Source: Nomia melanderi (Eukaryota; Arthropoda; Insecta; Hymenoptera; Halictidae). Taken from it: 64,000 bases of DNA. Below the pieces are notes generated by a model. That model was given only the letters and a program-made list of their open reading frames with translations. It searched no databases and was not told where the DNA came from. Positions 21,440 to 32,116 of this stretch are shown here, in pieces. Each line of letters begins with the position of its first letter. Position 1 is the stretch's first letter. The translations under genes and the position numbers were made by a program. The stretch is taken from the NCBI RefSeq assembly GCF_051020985.1, contig NC_135000.1:1736001-1800000 (forward strand). Reading direction: 5' to 3'.

Positions 21440-21656
21440 TTAACACTTAGTCTGAAACTACTGAGCAATTGGAGTGAGTTATTTGTAAGTTTTTATATAA
21501 ACTAGGATGATATATTCCCTGAGATTTTATGGGTTCATTATTTTTGTATGTATAGAGATATACGAGTTTATTTTACAATTGTTCGCAAAAGCGTCGTCGT
21601 AAGTTAAATACTTGCAAAATAAGGACTCTAAAATTTGTTGGTAGTTTTAGTGTTAA
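21440..21656 (+). mobile_element. TTAA MITE, family F3
   Basis: 217 bp. Left end TTAACACTTAGTCTGAAACT continues ACTGAGCAATT; right end GGTAGTTTTAGTGTTAA. Its right TTAA is shared with the F5 element that follows. Confidence 0.75.
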
Positions 21657-21866
21657 CACATTGCGTACCGGTTAATTTTTACAAAACTGGCAGATTTTTC
21701 AATGAGATCAGCTTATAAGTTCGTGATATATCACTATATGAAAAATGTTGAAATATCTTATTATTATTTCATAAGTATTAAACGAGTAATCAGTTCTAAT
21801 AGAATTTAATATTTTTTTAAATGGTGTGGTAGCTGGCAAAGTTACGTTTAATTAAAAATGTTTGTA
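21653..21866 (+). mobile_element. TTAA element, family F5, right end missing
   Basis: Starts TTAACACATTGCGTACCGG and follows the F5 body (GATCAGCTTATA, GTGGTAGCTGGCAAAGTTAC) known from 37882-38129. It breaks off at about 21866, where a different element begins. Confidence 0.7.
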
Positions 21867-22885
21867 GGAGACAGTAGGGTAAAATGAGATGGTTTTCTTT
21901 TAATCGTAATAACAAAGTATGTACAGCAATAAACGCGTGAAGCCTTTTTTTAAAGTCTCAAGTAGACCTTTGACTATAAGGAAATTAAAGAATTTTTTAA
22001 TAAAAATATTTAGCTATGTATAAAAATACAATTTTCTAAAGGAATTGCAGTATCCACTTCGCAAAAATGGTAAAACGGAACACTCACGTGAAATCATATA
22101 AAAATATTAAATCTGTAGTATTACTAAATCAAAATCGTTAATTGACTATATGTCGTTATTAGCTGATATAAATGAACTATAAATATACATGATTTTATGA
22201 ACAAAATTCACAAATCGATGTGTCAGTTTCTGTTCCTGCACTGGTGCAATCTAATTGGTCAGTTTTTGTATCATCTTCAATTCTAATTTGTCATACATCA
22301 ATACAATTACACGTAACCAATGAAAATTATAAAAAAAGCACACATTAAATGACTCCTGTTACCCTTGCGCTAAAATGTCCCGTTTTGTCTCGCGCGTCAT
22401 AATTTAGGAAAGCACTTCAAATTGACAGATTAGCATGAGACAAAACAATAACTGAAGTGTCAGAAACACAGTTTAACGCGTTGGCTGCCACGGTGATCAG
22501 CGATGACGGACTCTTCTGAATTGTTCGAGAAAAATCACAATATGTAACTGAATTGACGCCGAATAAAAATGTGTAATAACGTAAATAATTAGATAATAGT
22601 GTTAAGTAAAAATTGTGATGTCAAATGATCAATAATTGTTTCTATTTACGATATGCAACATATCAAACTCAAGATTCTAGTGGCAATCAACGTTAAGGAA
22701 CGTAGAATCCAGTATTGTATTCATCTCGCTTAGTTTTTCCATCGAAAGGTAACAAAAATGCTTCAAACATCTATGTAACGTCAACACTTTTTCACTGTAT
22801 ACCTTCCATGTTATGCGATATCAACTCGATACAAGCTCTTTATCTATGAAAAACATTACTGTCCCGTTTTACCCTAGTTTCCCCT
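21866..22885. mobile_element. ~1-kb element with GGGTAAAAYGRGAC inverted ends
   Basis: The left end contains ACAGTAGGGTAAAATGAGAT; the reverse complement of the right end reads ACTAGGGTAAAACGGGACAG. Related words (GGTAAAACGGAAC near 22070, GTCCCGTTTTGTCTC near 22376) occur inside. An F6 copy (22473-22696) is nested in it. No transposase frame. Confidence 0.5.
22473..22696 (+). mobile_element. TTAA MITE, family F6
   Basis: Starts TTAACGCGTTGGCTGCC, subterminal GGTGATCAGCGATGACGG, and ends GTGGCAATCAACGTTAA, with two bases of the usual right end missing. It shows TCAATAATT where related copies have TTAATAATT. Confidence 0.8.
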
Positions 22886-22938
22886 AATATCGTTGTAATA
22901 ACTTACAGGAGAACCTTTTCACCCAGCACACGCTGATT

Positions 22939-23185
22939 TTAACACGCTGACTGCCACAGTGATCACCGATGACCGGAGCTTCAAAATTGCTGAAGAACAA
23001 TTACAATAACAAACTTGATTTTAAATAAAAATATTTAGTAACAGAAATAGCTAGATCATAGCGTAATATGACTACTGTGATACTAAACCATTAATAATTA
23101 TTTTCAATATCATTTGTCTTTGTTATTAAAGAATAAGTATTATTATTCAAAACGCTAGGAATTCTGATGGCAATCAACGTGTTAA
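22939..23185 (+). mobile_element. TTAA MITE, family F6
   Basis: 247 bp. Starts TTAACACGCTGACTGCC, subterminal GTGATCACCGATGACCGG, ends GATGGCAATCAACGTGTTAA. The interior AACCATTAATAATTATT provides an uninterrupted reference for the insertion at 11021. Confidence 0.9.
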
Positions 23186-23544
23186 GGAAAATTATGTGAG
23201 ACATAGTTCTCAAGAAAATATTTGACACGTAATTTTTCTTATCGGCCAACATCCATTTTGAACGAATGAAAACAGCCTTCAAAGTTGAGGGTTGAAAGTA
23301 TATTTTCCACAATATCTCTGAAACTAGGGGGTATAGAAAAGAAATTTTCTATTAAAATTGTTCGCCTCGGAATGAACAATTTAGATTTCTTTTCTACACC
23401 CCCTAGCTTCAGAGATATTGTAAAAAATATATTTTCAACCCTCAACTTTCAGAAGTGTTTTCACTCGTTCAAAGTGAGCGTTGGCCTATAAGAAAGAATA
23501 CGTGTCAAATATCTTCTCGAGAGCTATCTCTTATATAAGGTTCC
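23186..23544. repeat. Long imperfect palindrome, ~160-bp arms
   Basis: Reading in from both ends gives GGAA...TTATRTRAGA, then GATAT/AATAT TTGACACGTA, AGGCCAAC-type words, TTCAACCCTCAACTTT and GATATTGT..., meeting near 23365. Both strands therefore encode a similar short frame (68 aa each, Met-Arg-Val-Glu start); this symmetry explains the frames without invoking a gene. It adjoins the F6 TTAA at 23182-23185. Likely a foldback element; a transcript would form a long hairpin. Confidence 0.9.
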
Positions 23545-23675
23545 TCAAAATCGGCTAGTCGAAAAAATCCCTTGCTACTATAATAAACGTTATACAATGA
23601 ACACAAGTCTAACGGAATGCAACATTGCGCAAAGAACGGAGCCACTCGAATTCAGACGACGTGCCAGTCAAAGTG

Positions 23676-23895
23676 TTAACACTAGAACTACCGAGCACTT
23701 GGATTGATTTATAAACATTTCTTTTATAGAAACCATCGAAGTCCGTTGATTAAGATATCAATTGAGTTACATTTTAATCTGTACATTAATAAATCATGTA
23801 ATTTAATCACTTCTGGAAGGAGCATTTGTATGCTTTCAATAATTGTGAAAGAAGGAATGAGGAATGGGTCATTTTGATCCATCTGGTAGGTCTAT
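23676..23895 (+). mobile_element. TTAA MITE, family F3, right TTAA lost
   Basis: Starts TTAACACTAGAACTACCGAG. The right part has GGGTCATTTTGATCC and CTGGTAGGTCTA but no TTAA, running into the next F2 element. Confidence 0.75.
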
Positions 23896-23900
23896 TCTTT

Positions 23901-24150
23901 TCTCCTTGCCGTTAACGACGAGTGAGACTCGTGATGAAGATTTCTAGACCAGTTTAACAACAATCAATGGTGTTCATTACCCACGGACCAAAGCAAACAA
24001 CTATTTTGCTATTATCAATGTATTATTACCTTCAAATGAAATTTCCACTTGAAGTGGAATGGACAATTTTGTTGCATTCCTTCCAAATTGTCGGTAGTAA
24101 AATATTACACGAGCTTAGCAGCGAAAGTAAATAGCACGCCAAAGGATTAA
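23901..24150 (+). mobile_element. TTAA MITE, family F2 (CTTGAC subgroup)
   Basis: Body from GACGAGTGAGACTCGTGATG onward is near-identical to 16152-16402. The left TTAA is decayed (CTCCTTGCCG); the right end reads CACGCCAAAGGATTAA. Confidence 0.8.
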
Positions 24151-24169
24151 TACACCCACACCGACACGT

Positions 24170-24560
24170 AAGTACACCCACGTCCACAGTGATTTGATGG
24201 TTTCACTCTCGAACGGTGGCTCGACTTATTTTTCTGCGGTTCCCGTGGTCCCGTCACGGGACACCGTGATCCCGCGGAAGAAGATCGCCGATGACAAGAC
24301 GAATCGGCCGGTTCTGCGCTCGGCTGAACCAACAAACGCGTTTACACGGGCCCGGCTTTGTGCGTCCGCGCCGACGCTAAATCGTCCGGGCTGCCTATCA
24401 TTTCCATATTATTACGGTTCTTCACCTGTTCGCCGGGCCCCTTCCGAGCCGCGGACAATAGCGTTAGTTCCGACTGGACGTTTCCAACCGGTTCCCGGCT
24501 CCCGGCGAGAGAGCCCACCGTCGACCGGCGTTCATTTCTTCTTTCGCCTGTAATAATTGA
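24170..24560. other. CpG-rich island 7
   Basis: CpG-dense block with CCCGTCACGGGACACCGTG and GGGCCCCTTCCGAGCCGCGG. Overlapping short frames in two plus-strand phases and on the minus strand. Confidence 0.55.
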
Positions 24561-25379
24561 ACGGTGACCTCGGCTAAGGGTCTACGTTACATTTTAGACG
24601 GCGATCAGTTAACCCTTTGCGCTTGCCAGTCTTTACACTAGACATATGTATAGGTTTCTGATGAAGTAAACGGTTCCATGGCGACCAGATAAATGTTCTA
24701 ACCCATTTTGACAGGGTTTAGTACAGTGAGCATTGGATAGTTGCAACGTCAGGACTTCTTTATGATTGCAACATTTGGGTCTCGATGAGTGTTGCAGTTG
24801 TGCAATGTTTAGTACAGTGTTTCTTTTAACGCGGCCATGTTTTTGATGTACTCATATATTTATTAAATAAATGTTTAGCAGTATCTTTAAAAGACTGGAA
24901 CATATTATTTTTTCAAGATGTTTTCAATAAGAGATCACCATTCTCTTCTGTAAGAAAATTGCTTGTAGGAAAAATGGGATAAGAATGTTAGTGCCAAATT
25001 TTATCCTAATCAGTTCAAGAAATCACTTTAACAGCTCGGTAGTTTTAGCGTTGAAATGAAAGTATAAGGAAATCTCGTAATGTCGTTCTGATTTCTGTCG
25101 TTTCAAATCAATGTACATATCATATCGTGTAACATATTCCCGCTTAAGTTTTAACCTCTCTTGAGTATTTGATCAGGCTATCGTTACTTATCATCTGTCC
25201 CGTTATTTATTAGTCCCTTTAGTCACTTAGGTTTTATCTAATTTTTATGATATATCTGTATAACAAGTATAACTACCCCACGATTTCATACCAAAGAATC
25301 AAAAACTCATCCGTTGTTAGAGGGTTGATAGGCTCCTGATAAATGGATTTTAGACCCCTCTTAATAAATCAAGGTTGAA

Positions 25380-25511
25380 ACATTCTAATAAAATTCTAAT
25401 AAAGTTCCAATAAAATTTAATATTTTATTAAATGATCTGCTAGTTAGCAAAGTTACAAAGGTATGTTTAAATAAAAACGAGAATTCTCGTTTCCAGTACG
25501 CAATGTGTTAA
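25380..25511 (+). mobile_element. Right part of a TTAA element, family F5
   Basis: CTAGTTAGCAAAGTTAC and TTCTCGTTTCCAGTACGCAA then TGTGTTAA match the right end of 37882-38129. The left end is missing. Confidence 0.65.
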
Positions 25512-25684
25512 AAAACACTCATTCGTGGCTTGATTTCATACAGTGAAACTATAAAATTTGATACTTAATATTAAACTTCCTATAATGTCTCAATTTGAGA
25601 AATATTCAAACAAAGACTAACCGTACCGAAAAGCGGCCAAATGACCGGATTTAAAATTCTAGGTGTTTATATGTACATGTAATT

Positions 25685-25856
25685 TTAACCCTTTGCACTC
25701 GGAAGTTTTTCACTAGAAATATTTGAAAAGATTTTATTTCAATATTTCTAAAATTGATGCATTATACAAAGTATAATATTAAATATCAAATTTTATAGTT
25801 TCACTCTATGAAATCAAATGGTGAGTAAGAGTCACCTCTCGAGTACAAAGGGTTAA
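25685..25856 (+). mobile_element. TTAA MITE, family F4
   Basis: 172 bp. Starts TTAACCCTTTGCACTCGG and ends CGAGTACAAAGGGTTAA. A GTGAGTAAGAGTCACC semi-palindrome lies near the right end only. Confidence 0.9.
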
Positions 25857-26004
25857 CACACGAAACATAGAAATAAAACAATTCTGCCTCATAATTGAAG
25901 CAAGATGTTTCTTTACGTAAGTTGCAAATAATAACATTTCGTCAGAAAATAATGAATATTCGTTACGAGAAATATATTCGAGTGCAAAGAATTAAATACT
26001 CGGT

Positions 26005-26016
26005 AGTTCTAGTGTT
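26005..26016 (+). repeat. 12-bp target site duplication, left copy
   Basis: AGTTCTAGTGTT, part of an F3 right end; repeated exactly at 26277-26288 after the A-run. Confidence 0.85.
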
Positions 26017-26276
26017 TGTGTAATATGAAAGGAGAGATGTTTAGCACTCCCCTAGACAAGTATAGAACACACATATTTGTTAAGGCACTGTCGTCATTCG
26101 ACGACACTTACCAAATTTTTTCGCCCGGAGGGATTTTGTTTGGTACCCGGGACCCCTCTGTTAAGGCTGAGGTTGGAACATCTCTGGAGCTTTAGTGAGT
26201 AAGAATCTCACACTGTCCCTCGTGTCTCCCCATAAGGCGAGGGACGCCTGAAGCAGGTTATCCAGGGTGAAAAAAA
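26017..26276 (+). mobile_element. A-tailed retroposed sequence (SINE or truncated LINE 3' end)
   Basis: 260 bp of GC-balanced sequence inserted in an F3 right end (GGTAGTTCTAGTGTTAA). A 12-bp direct repeat flanks it and an A8 run closes its 3' side (the last A may belong to the target repeat); both are marks of target-primed reverse transcription. It contains CCCGGAGGGATTTTG, GGTACCCGGGACCC, AATCTCACACTGTCCC and GGCGAGGGACGCC. I do not recognise the family. The absence of a coding frame fits a SINE or the 3' untranslated end of a LINE. Seen once in the window. Confidence 0.8.
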
Positions 26277-26288
26277 AGTTCTAGTGTT
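26277..26288 (+). repeat. 12-bp target site duplication, right copy
   Basis: AGTTCTAGTGTT, identical to 26005-26016, followed by AA to restore the F3 terminal TTAA. Confidence 0.85.
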
Positions 26289-26291
26289 AAG

Positions 26292-26880
26292 AAACACAGC
26301 TCCAGAGCCTTCTGGGGCAGTCCGCGAGTCCGAGAATCGCGCGCGCGGATCGTCCCGAAGCTCATCGATCATCGACGGAGGCTCGAGTGAAAAATTAGCC
26401 TCGAGCCAAGCTAATCGGCGCGTGGCGTCGCGACGCCAGCCTGGCCTACATCGTCGTCCCCGGCTGGTGGCCGGCGAACACGCGATCCGATAACGCTCGG
26501 ACGAAGCGGTCCCGGCCTCTCGTGCCGAAATAAACCGCTCCGGCCCGCTTTACATAATGCTCGTCCAGAGGGAAAAGCGGCGAGAGCGTAGCGCACGTCC
26601 GTTTCCGTGTAGCCCACGCCGCCGCGGCCAGTCGATAAGTCATCATCCCTCCCTGCCTTCTCCGCCGTGCCACCCCGCGGTGGAAAGAAAGGCGGGAGGG
26701 CGCGAGGCGGAAAGCTCGACGAGCAACACGGTCTTGCCCCGTGGTTTCGTTGCTTCCTCGTTAACCTGGCGAACTTAGCCCTCGCACGAAACTTGCTGGC
26801 AATGGAGTCCGGCGAAACATAATCCGATTACGTGTTTATTGGTCGGCGGTTCTCTTCGGGGAGAAGGTATGTAAGTATGA
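26292..26880. other. CpG-rich island 8
   Basis: CpG-dense, with CGCGCGCGGATCGTCCCG, GGCCGGCGAACACGCG and CACGCCGCCGCGGCCAG. Frames up to 76 aa overlap on both strands. Confidence 0.6.
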
Positions 26881-27599
26881 ATGTTTTTCTTGGGTTTTTA
26901 GTGGAATTGTATTTAACGCTTTCGCTACTACAAGTGTTCAATTATCACTAATGCTAAAGTAGAAAAAGCAAAAATGCCCGACGGTCATATACCTTTCGTC
27001 TAAACAAAGGCGATAGAAAGGCGACCAGATGTGTCTGGATTTTTCCACTCGACTTTCGTATTTTTAGGTGGATTTCTTTGGAGATGTAGCTTCTATAGCC
27101 TGTAGATCGAAATGCCTGATTCAAGCAAAATGAGAAAGCCTCGTGATGTATTGTTTTGTGTATGCATAGATATCTGAGCTGCAATCAGTGGAAGGAAGGC
27201 AGTTTTTGAAAAGTGGCAGCTGTTCAAGTAAAACTGCATGTAAAGTTTCAACTAAAAGAAATGCACACCTTTTTCTCCAGAAACTACTAAAGAACCCATA
27301 TATCCCACCAAAGGAAACAAAATTCCTTTCTTAATTCTTCCGTATTACCGAATCTTCACTTATCCAAGGTATTATACTATCTATATCTAAACTATCGTAG
27401 ACCCAGCAAGTACTTCACCCGTACATCTTACGAAATGGCTAAAAAAGTATCACGATATTCATAAGTTCATACAACTAATAGCTACGAAACGACCCGCCAG
27501 CTTTAATTCTCAAATAATGAATCATTCTATTTTTATTATTCCATACAACACGAGTTACCCGAATATCTGCATTTTTCATCGACGAAAACGGGATTCTTC

Positions 27600-27905
27600 C
27601 TTTTAACAGCCATGCGGTGGGCGAAGTGTCAGGCAAATCGGCGAAGGGAGCCGGCCGTCTGACAGGGACGCACAGAAGCGCCGTCGGTAGCGTGTCCGAG
27701 GAGCGTTTAAGCGTCGCTGGCTCGAGGAGAGCGCCGGGAAGGACCCCTGGAACGAGCTAATTATGAAATTATGATAATTCCCGCGTGGTCGTCGTTCCGG
27801 CCCGGCGATCGCCGGCTCTTCGAGTTTCTCCCGCTGCTCGCCAGTCGTTTCTTCGTTTTCCTTTCCCCACCCCGGACGCACGCCACGGTATTCCGTTACC
27901 GAATT
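27600..27905. other. CpG-rich island 9 with an ATTA-rich core
   Basis: CpG-rich flanks (GGCCCGGCGATCGCCGG at about 27798) surround an AT-only core at 27758-27779 holding TAATTATGAAATTATG, several overlapping TAAT/ATTA sites. Such sites suit homeodomain proteins; this is inference only. Confidence 0.55.
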
Positions 27906-27967
27906 TCAACTAGAGCTATTATAATTGCTTATTTAACGATGGGGAAAGCCAATGCGCGAGTCCTATC

Positions 27968-28188
27968 GATACTTAACTACCAAGCACTTAAAATGACTTT
28001 ATAAATTTCTTGATAAAACTTCCAACTGTGTCTTTATTAAGATTTCAATTGGCTTATATTTCAGTGTAAGTATTACTAAATGGACTTCTTTACCGATTTC
28101 TCACAGAAGCATCTGTACTTTTTCACTAATTGTAACAGAAGAAATCAGGAATGGGTCATTTTGTCCCATCTGGCAGTTCCAGTGTTAA
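27968..28188 (+). mobile_element. TTAA MITE, family F3, left end decayed
   Basis: Left ACTTAACTACCAAGCAC is a decayed F3 start. Right part GGGTCATTTTGTCCC and CTGGCAGTTCCAGTGTTAA is typical. Four bases (GCAG) separate it from the next TTAA element. Confidence 0.75.
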
Positions 28189-28192
28189 GCAG

Positions 28193-28439
28193 TTAACACG
28201 ATGAATGCCGTACGAGTTCACGTAGCGAAATACAAAAAATGTAAGAAATATGATATCAAATTGTTTCATTGAATCGTTTTATTATTACTGCACGTTTATC
28301 TTGTCGAATGTCACCGCATTAGGTGATATTATTTATAATATAAAGTTGTTTGCAAATAATTATCATTTCAATGATTGAATTATAGTAATTCGATTTGGTC
28401 GCTGGTCACCGGTGACCTCCATGACATTCAACTTGTTAA
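28193..28439 (-). mobile_element. TTAA MITE, family F1
   Basis: 247 bp. Left TTAACACGATGAATGCC; right GACATTCAACTTGTTAA. The perfect 14-bp palindrome GGTCACCGGTGACC is at 28404-28417, near the right end only. The right TTAA is shared with the F11 element. Confidence 0.9.
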
Positions 28440-28753
28440 CTGCGTTCGACGAGTACACACGTCATTTTAAATGCAAAATGGTACTAATTCTTTCAACGAG
28501 AAATTATTTATTTTTTAAAATATTCAATAATTTCAAAAAAGGAAGAGAATTATGCATCGAAATCATACACAATAAAGGAAAAGAGAACTATGTGCCGATC
28601 TTTTTATACTCGAGTAATTCAATTATCTGCTGCTAATTTTTTATTCTGAATATGAACGTCTGATGTCCCGGAAATACCGACAGTTGTTCTCGAGAGCTTA
28701 TGTTTATATAAAAAACAGCGTCACCCGTGACAACTGAAGTTATAAGCAGTTAA
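28436..28753 (+). mobile_element. TTAA element, family F11
   Basis: Starts TTAACTGCGTTCGACGAG and ends AAGTTATAAGCAGTTAA, with GTCACCCGTGAC close to the right end. Ends match over a few bases only, so the boundaries are less sure. A second F11 starts at the shared TTAA 28750-28753. Confidence 0.6.
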
Positions 28754-28925
28754 CTGCGTTCGACGAGTAACGCGTATTCTTAAAGCGCAAAATAATACTA
28801 ACCCTTTCAACGATGAATTATACTCTTTGTCAGATAAACGTGTAATTCTTCTTTGTTTCGCTTTGGTTTTTCATTAAAATATCTTTCACGTGTCTGACAC
28901 GATATTATAGGTGGAGGGTTTAGGC
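28750..28925 (+). mobile_element. TTAA element, family F11, second copy, right end unclear
   Basis: Starts TTAACTGCGTTCGACGAG. The body (AATACTAACCCTTTCAACG, CGCTTTGGTTTTTCATTAAA) matches the reverse complement of 60840-61022. Confidence 0.65.
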
Positions 28926-29181
28926 TTTTATAACTACAGCACAAACTTGCGAGTAAATAATTGAATTATTCGAACAGGATAAGATTAATGTGTAGGTTAT
29001 TTTTTCCATCGTATTTAGAAGTTCGATATATAAGTTATTTAGCTTTCTCTAATGAAGGTTTCGAATATTTTGAGAAGCCTCGTCTAGAAAGGATTAACAC
29101 TCTGTATGCGGAGAAAATATTAACCCCTCCCCTGATAATGTTGCATCAGACTCAAGGCAAAGATTTTGAACAAGAATTTAT

Positions 29182-29375
29182 CATACATGTTATTTAATTC
29201 TGTCAATTACAAATTAAATATATTATTTTTCTGTTATTATGATTAACATACATGTTATTTAATTCCCTCGATTTCAAATTAAATATATTATTTTTATATT
29301 ATTATTATTAACATACATGTTATTTAGTTCTCCCAATTCCAAGTTAAATATATTATTTTCCCATTGCTAATGTTG
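29182..29375 (+). repeat. 65-bp minisatellite, three copies
   Basis: CATACATGTTATTTAATTC starts at 29182, 29247 and 29312; each unit also has AAATTAAATATATTATTTT. It follows an F2-like left end (TTAACCCCTCCCCTG, about 29120), so it may have expanded inside an F2 element. Confidence 0.85.
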
Positions 29376-29379
29376 GTAC

Positions 29380-31100
29380 GTTAGAGCACTCAAACGTAGA
29401 TCCTAACATTGTTTCACGCAAGATCAATCACAGGATCAACATGCGTTAAATTTTACGTGCGCTGCAACGTTCGTTAATCTTGTTTCGATGCATTTATGCT
29501 GGAACGGACGTTTCGTGTAAATCTACGTCCGTATAAAACGGCGTCAGTCATTTTAACGTACGTAATTTTAACGCTCGTAAAAAGTACGCAATATAAACGT
29601 CACCCTTGAAAAACGATTTAATGAACAATTCGAGCGATGCACGCTGTTTCAGTACGTTTAACACAGCTTCGGGATTTCACTAGATTCCATTAATACATCT
29701 GTAAATAGACAAGACAGCTTTCATTATTCGAGATAGCCAATATGAATGTTTAACAATGACCTTTAATTTAAAAAATGTGCCAACGAACTATTGAGAAAGC
29801 TTTAGGAAATTATGAAAACAGAATTGTTCTTCTATAGATATCTTATTAATTCCAAGAAGGATAACTTCATGAAAATATACAGAAAATCTATATGTATAAA
29901 TTTCTCTAACTGGCTGATTGACTGACTAATTGATCAACGCCCGGCCGAAACTACTAAAGCTAAAAATATGGACAATAGCTATTTCCTATGATGTCCAGAC
30001 TTGCTACGAATTGATTCTTCAAAATTCACCCTTTAACACGATTGTTTCGTTTAGTGATACTTATTCTTTCATAATAATGATAAATTGTATTAGAAATAGT
30101 TATTAACGATTTGGTATCATTTATTATATTCTATTATCTACATGAATATTAATTAATATAATCAATGTTATACTATTATCTACTATAATATCCTTCATTC
30201 AACGAACCTATTAACGTAAAATTTTGTATAAACACCCTATAAACCAAATAATTTAATACATGTCTTACCATTTTGAAAATTGTCTAATGAAACAGAAATA
30301 ACTAAAACATTTTGTAAGTATTCACATCAATTCTATTCGCAAAATACACATTTCAAACACACGGTATTAATAATATTAACAACCAGGCAAGCGAAACCTA
30401 GAATAATATTGGATCTGATTTTACTGAAAGACTCGTGGAATATTAATTTTGAATTCAAAGTAAGTTCAGATTTAGTGCATTAATGTTTTTCATGAGTTTC
30501 GCTTTCACAGACTTAATGTAGTAACATCACTTTTCTTTACATCTACGAAGGTTAATTTCGTTTGGTACTATTTATTCGTTGGAGAAATGTAGGAACATTA
30601 ACGACCTGATATTTTTAAATAATATTATCAACAACAATACCTATTGCTCTATTCTTCTAATGTTTTCAATTTTAATCCTAATGTAAAATCCACTCGAAAG
30701 CCACCAATGTTTAGACTAAACTTTCTAGAAGTGATTTTAAATTATAGAATCCGATGACCAGAATATGCACAGAAACTACCAGATACATCAATAAAATTAA
30801 TACATTCTCCAGAAATTTAAATAATTTTAAAAGCTCTATATAAAACCAACTGTAAAATTTCAAATTTCAAATTTAATTTCTTCTCTGCTTATTTCATTAT
30901 CTATCGTACATTTCTTCCTTTTCTCTACTAAAGAGCACCTACCTGTCAAATAAATACTCGAATAAATAAATCTTCGTTGTATTTCCTTTTCCAAGTCAAG
31001 TGAAAATTTGTTTACCTTATAAAACATATTTCTCTGCACGACGTTCGCTGTGAATCATTGTATTTATCTTCTTTCCGGTTATTTTTGCCAACGTAACCCA
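29380..31100. other. AT-rich spacer, no gene seen
   Basis: The first 300 bp are unusually rich in AACGT/ACGT words (29450-29700), possibly a conserved non-coding block. The remainder is plain AT-rich DNA with short random frames. Confidence 0.4.
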
Positions 31101-31109
31101 GGCCAGCTT

Positions 31110-31445
31110 CGATTTTCAACGACTCGCTATGGAAAAACTCGGTCCGCGGCGAGACGTAGCGTCTCGCGGACGGTAATTGCGCGCGCAACCGCCTTTAAAT
31201 CGTATCTGATAAAGCGTCCGGAGAGTCGAAACGCGTCCGCGGGGTTCGTTAGAGAGGCCGGCATTGTTCCGTTCAATCCGCGGATCGAGCGGACGCGAAA
31301 CGAGACGCGAACGTTCGCGTGACCGTCGGTCTCGGCTGGCTAGCTACGCCGCGCCATCCCGGGGCTTCTTCAAACTCTTCCTCCCCCTCCCGCTATGCCG
31401 CGCGGGCCGCCATTACCGAGCCCCTACCCGACGCGCAACGAGAAA
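31110..31445. other. CpG-rich island 10
   Basis: CpG-dense (GGTCCGCGGCGAGACG, GCGTCCGCGGGG, GCCGCGCGGGCCGCC). Overlapping frames in two phases; not coding by appearance. Confidence 0.55.
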
Positions 31446-31769
31446 AATCAGAGTTTCACTAGCCAAAAGTCTGGAACTTTGAACGGATACGTGAAACACG
31501 AGTAAATGGAAACGGAAATTTGTCTGCTTCGAATGTAATTCATTTAAAATTATTTCCTCAGTTGAATAATTTTTCCTCAATTGAATTTTGGACATTTCCT
31601 ATAGATAATTTTATAATCATTATTGGAAAAGTCGAAAGGTTAATTCAGAATAATATACGACTAAGCTTGGAAGGTAATTTTAATTAAAATTTCAAAAAGG
31701 GGTCTTTTGACACCTTCGGTAGAAATAGTGTTGAAAGTTTCATTGCCACGGGTGACATTGCTTTTTGCG

Positions 31770-32116
31770 TGAACCCTTTAACGAGTGTAGATATTTTCGA
31801 ACCGTTGAATTTTTATATTCAAGATAGAAAATTAGTAGCAAGTAATTTAATTACTCGAGCATCAAAAAATCGGTATGATGTTCTCTTCTGTTTTGGAAAA
31901 TTAGTGGCAGATAATTTAATTATTTGAGTATGAAAAGATCTGTACATCGTTCTCTTTTTCTTTAGGCAATTAACAGCAAATGATTTAATTACTCGACTAT
32001 CAAGAGATCGATACATATGTCGCTATTTCTTTAACGTGTATGATTTCGATGTAGAATTTACCATCCTCTGTTAACATGGTCGAGTATTCTAAAAAGTCCT
32101 CGTCTGCAAAGGGTTA
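31770..32116 (+). mobile_element. F4-like TTAA element containing a minisatellite
   Basis: Left GTGAACCCTTTAACGAGTG and right CGTCTGCAAAGGGTTAA are approximate inverted ends. The interior holds the 66-bp tandem repeat. The right TTAA is shared with the F2 element. Confidence 0.55.
31826..32030. repeat. 66-bp minisatellite, three copies
   Basis: Units share AATTTAATTA, CTCGA and AAGATCG-type words. Because 66 is divisible by three, the minus-strand frame 31819-32016 repeats every 22 residues (Tyr-Arg-Ser/Phe...Val/Ile-Ile-Lys...Ala). The frame follows from the period and is not evidence of a gene. Confidence 0.8.

Noticed and set aside
23239..23491. Two similar 68-aa frames on opposite strands
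   Set aside because: They are the two arms of one palindrome, so the similarity is structural and not a duplicated gene.
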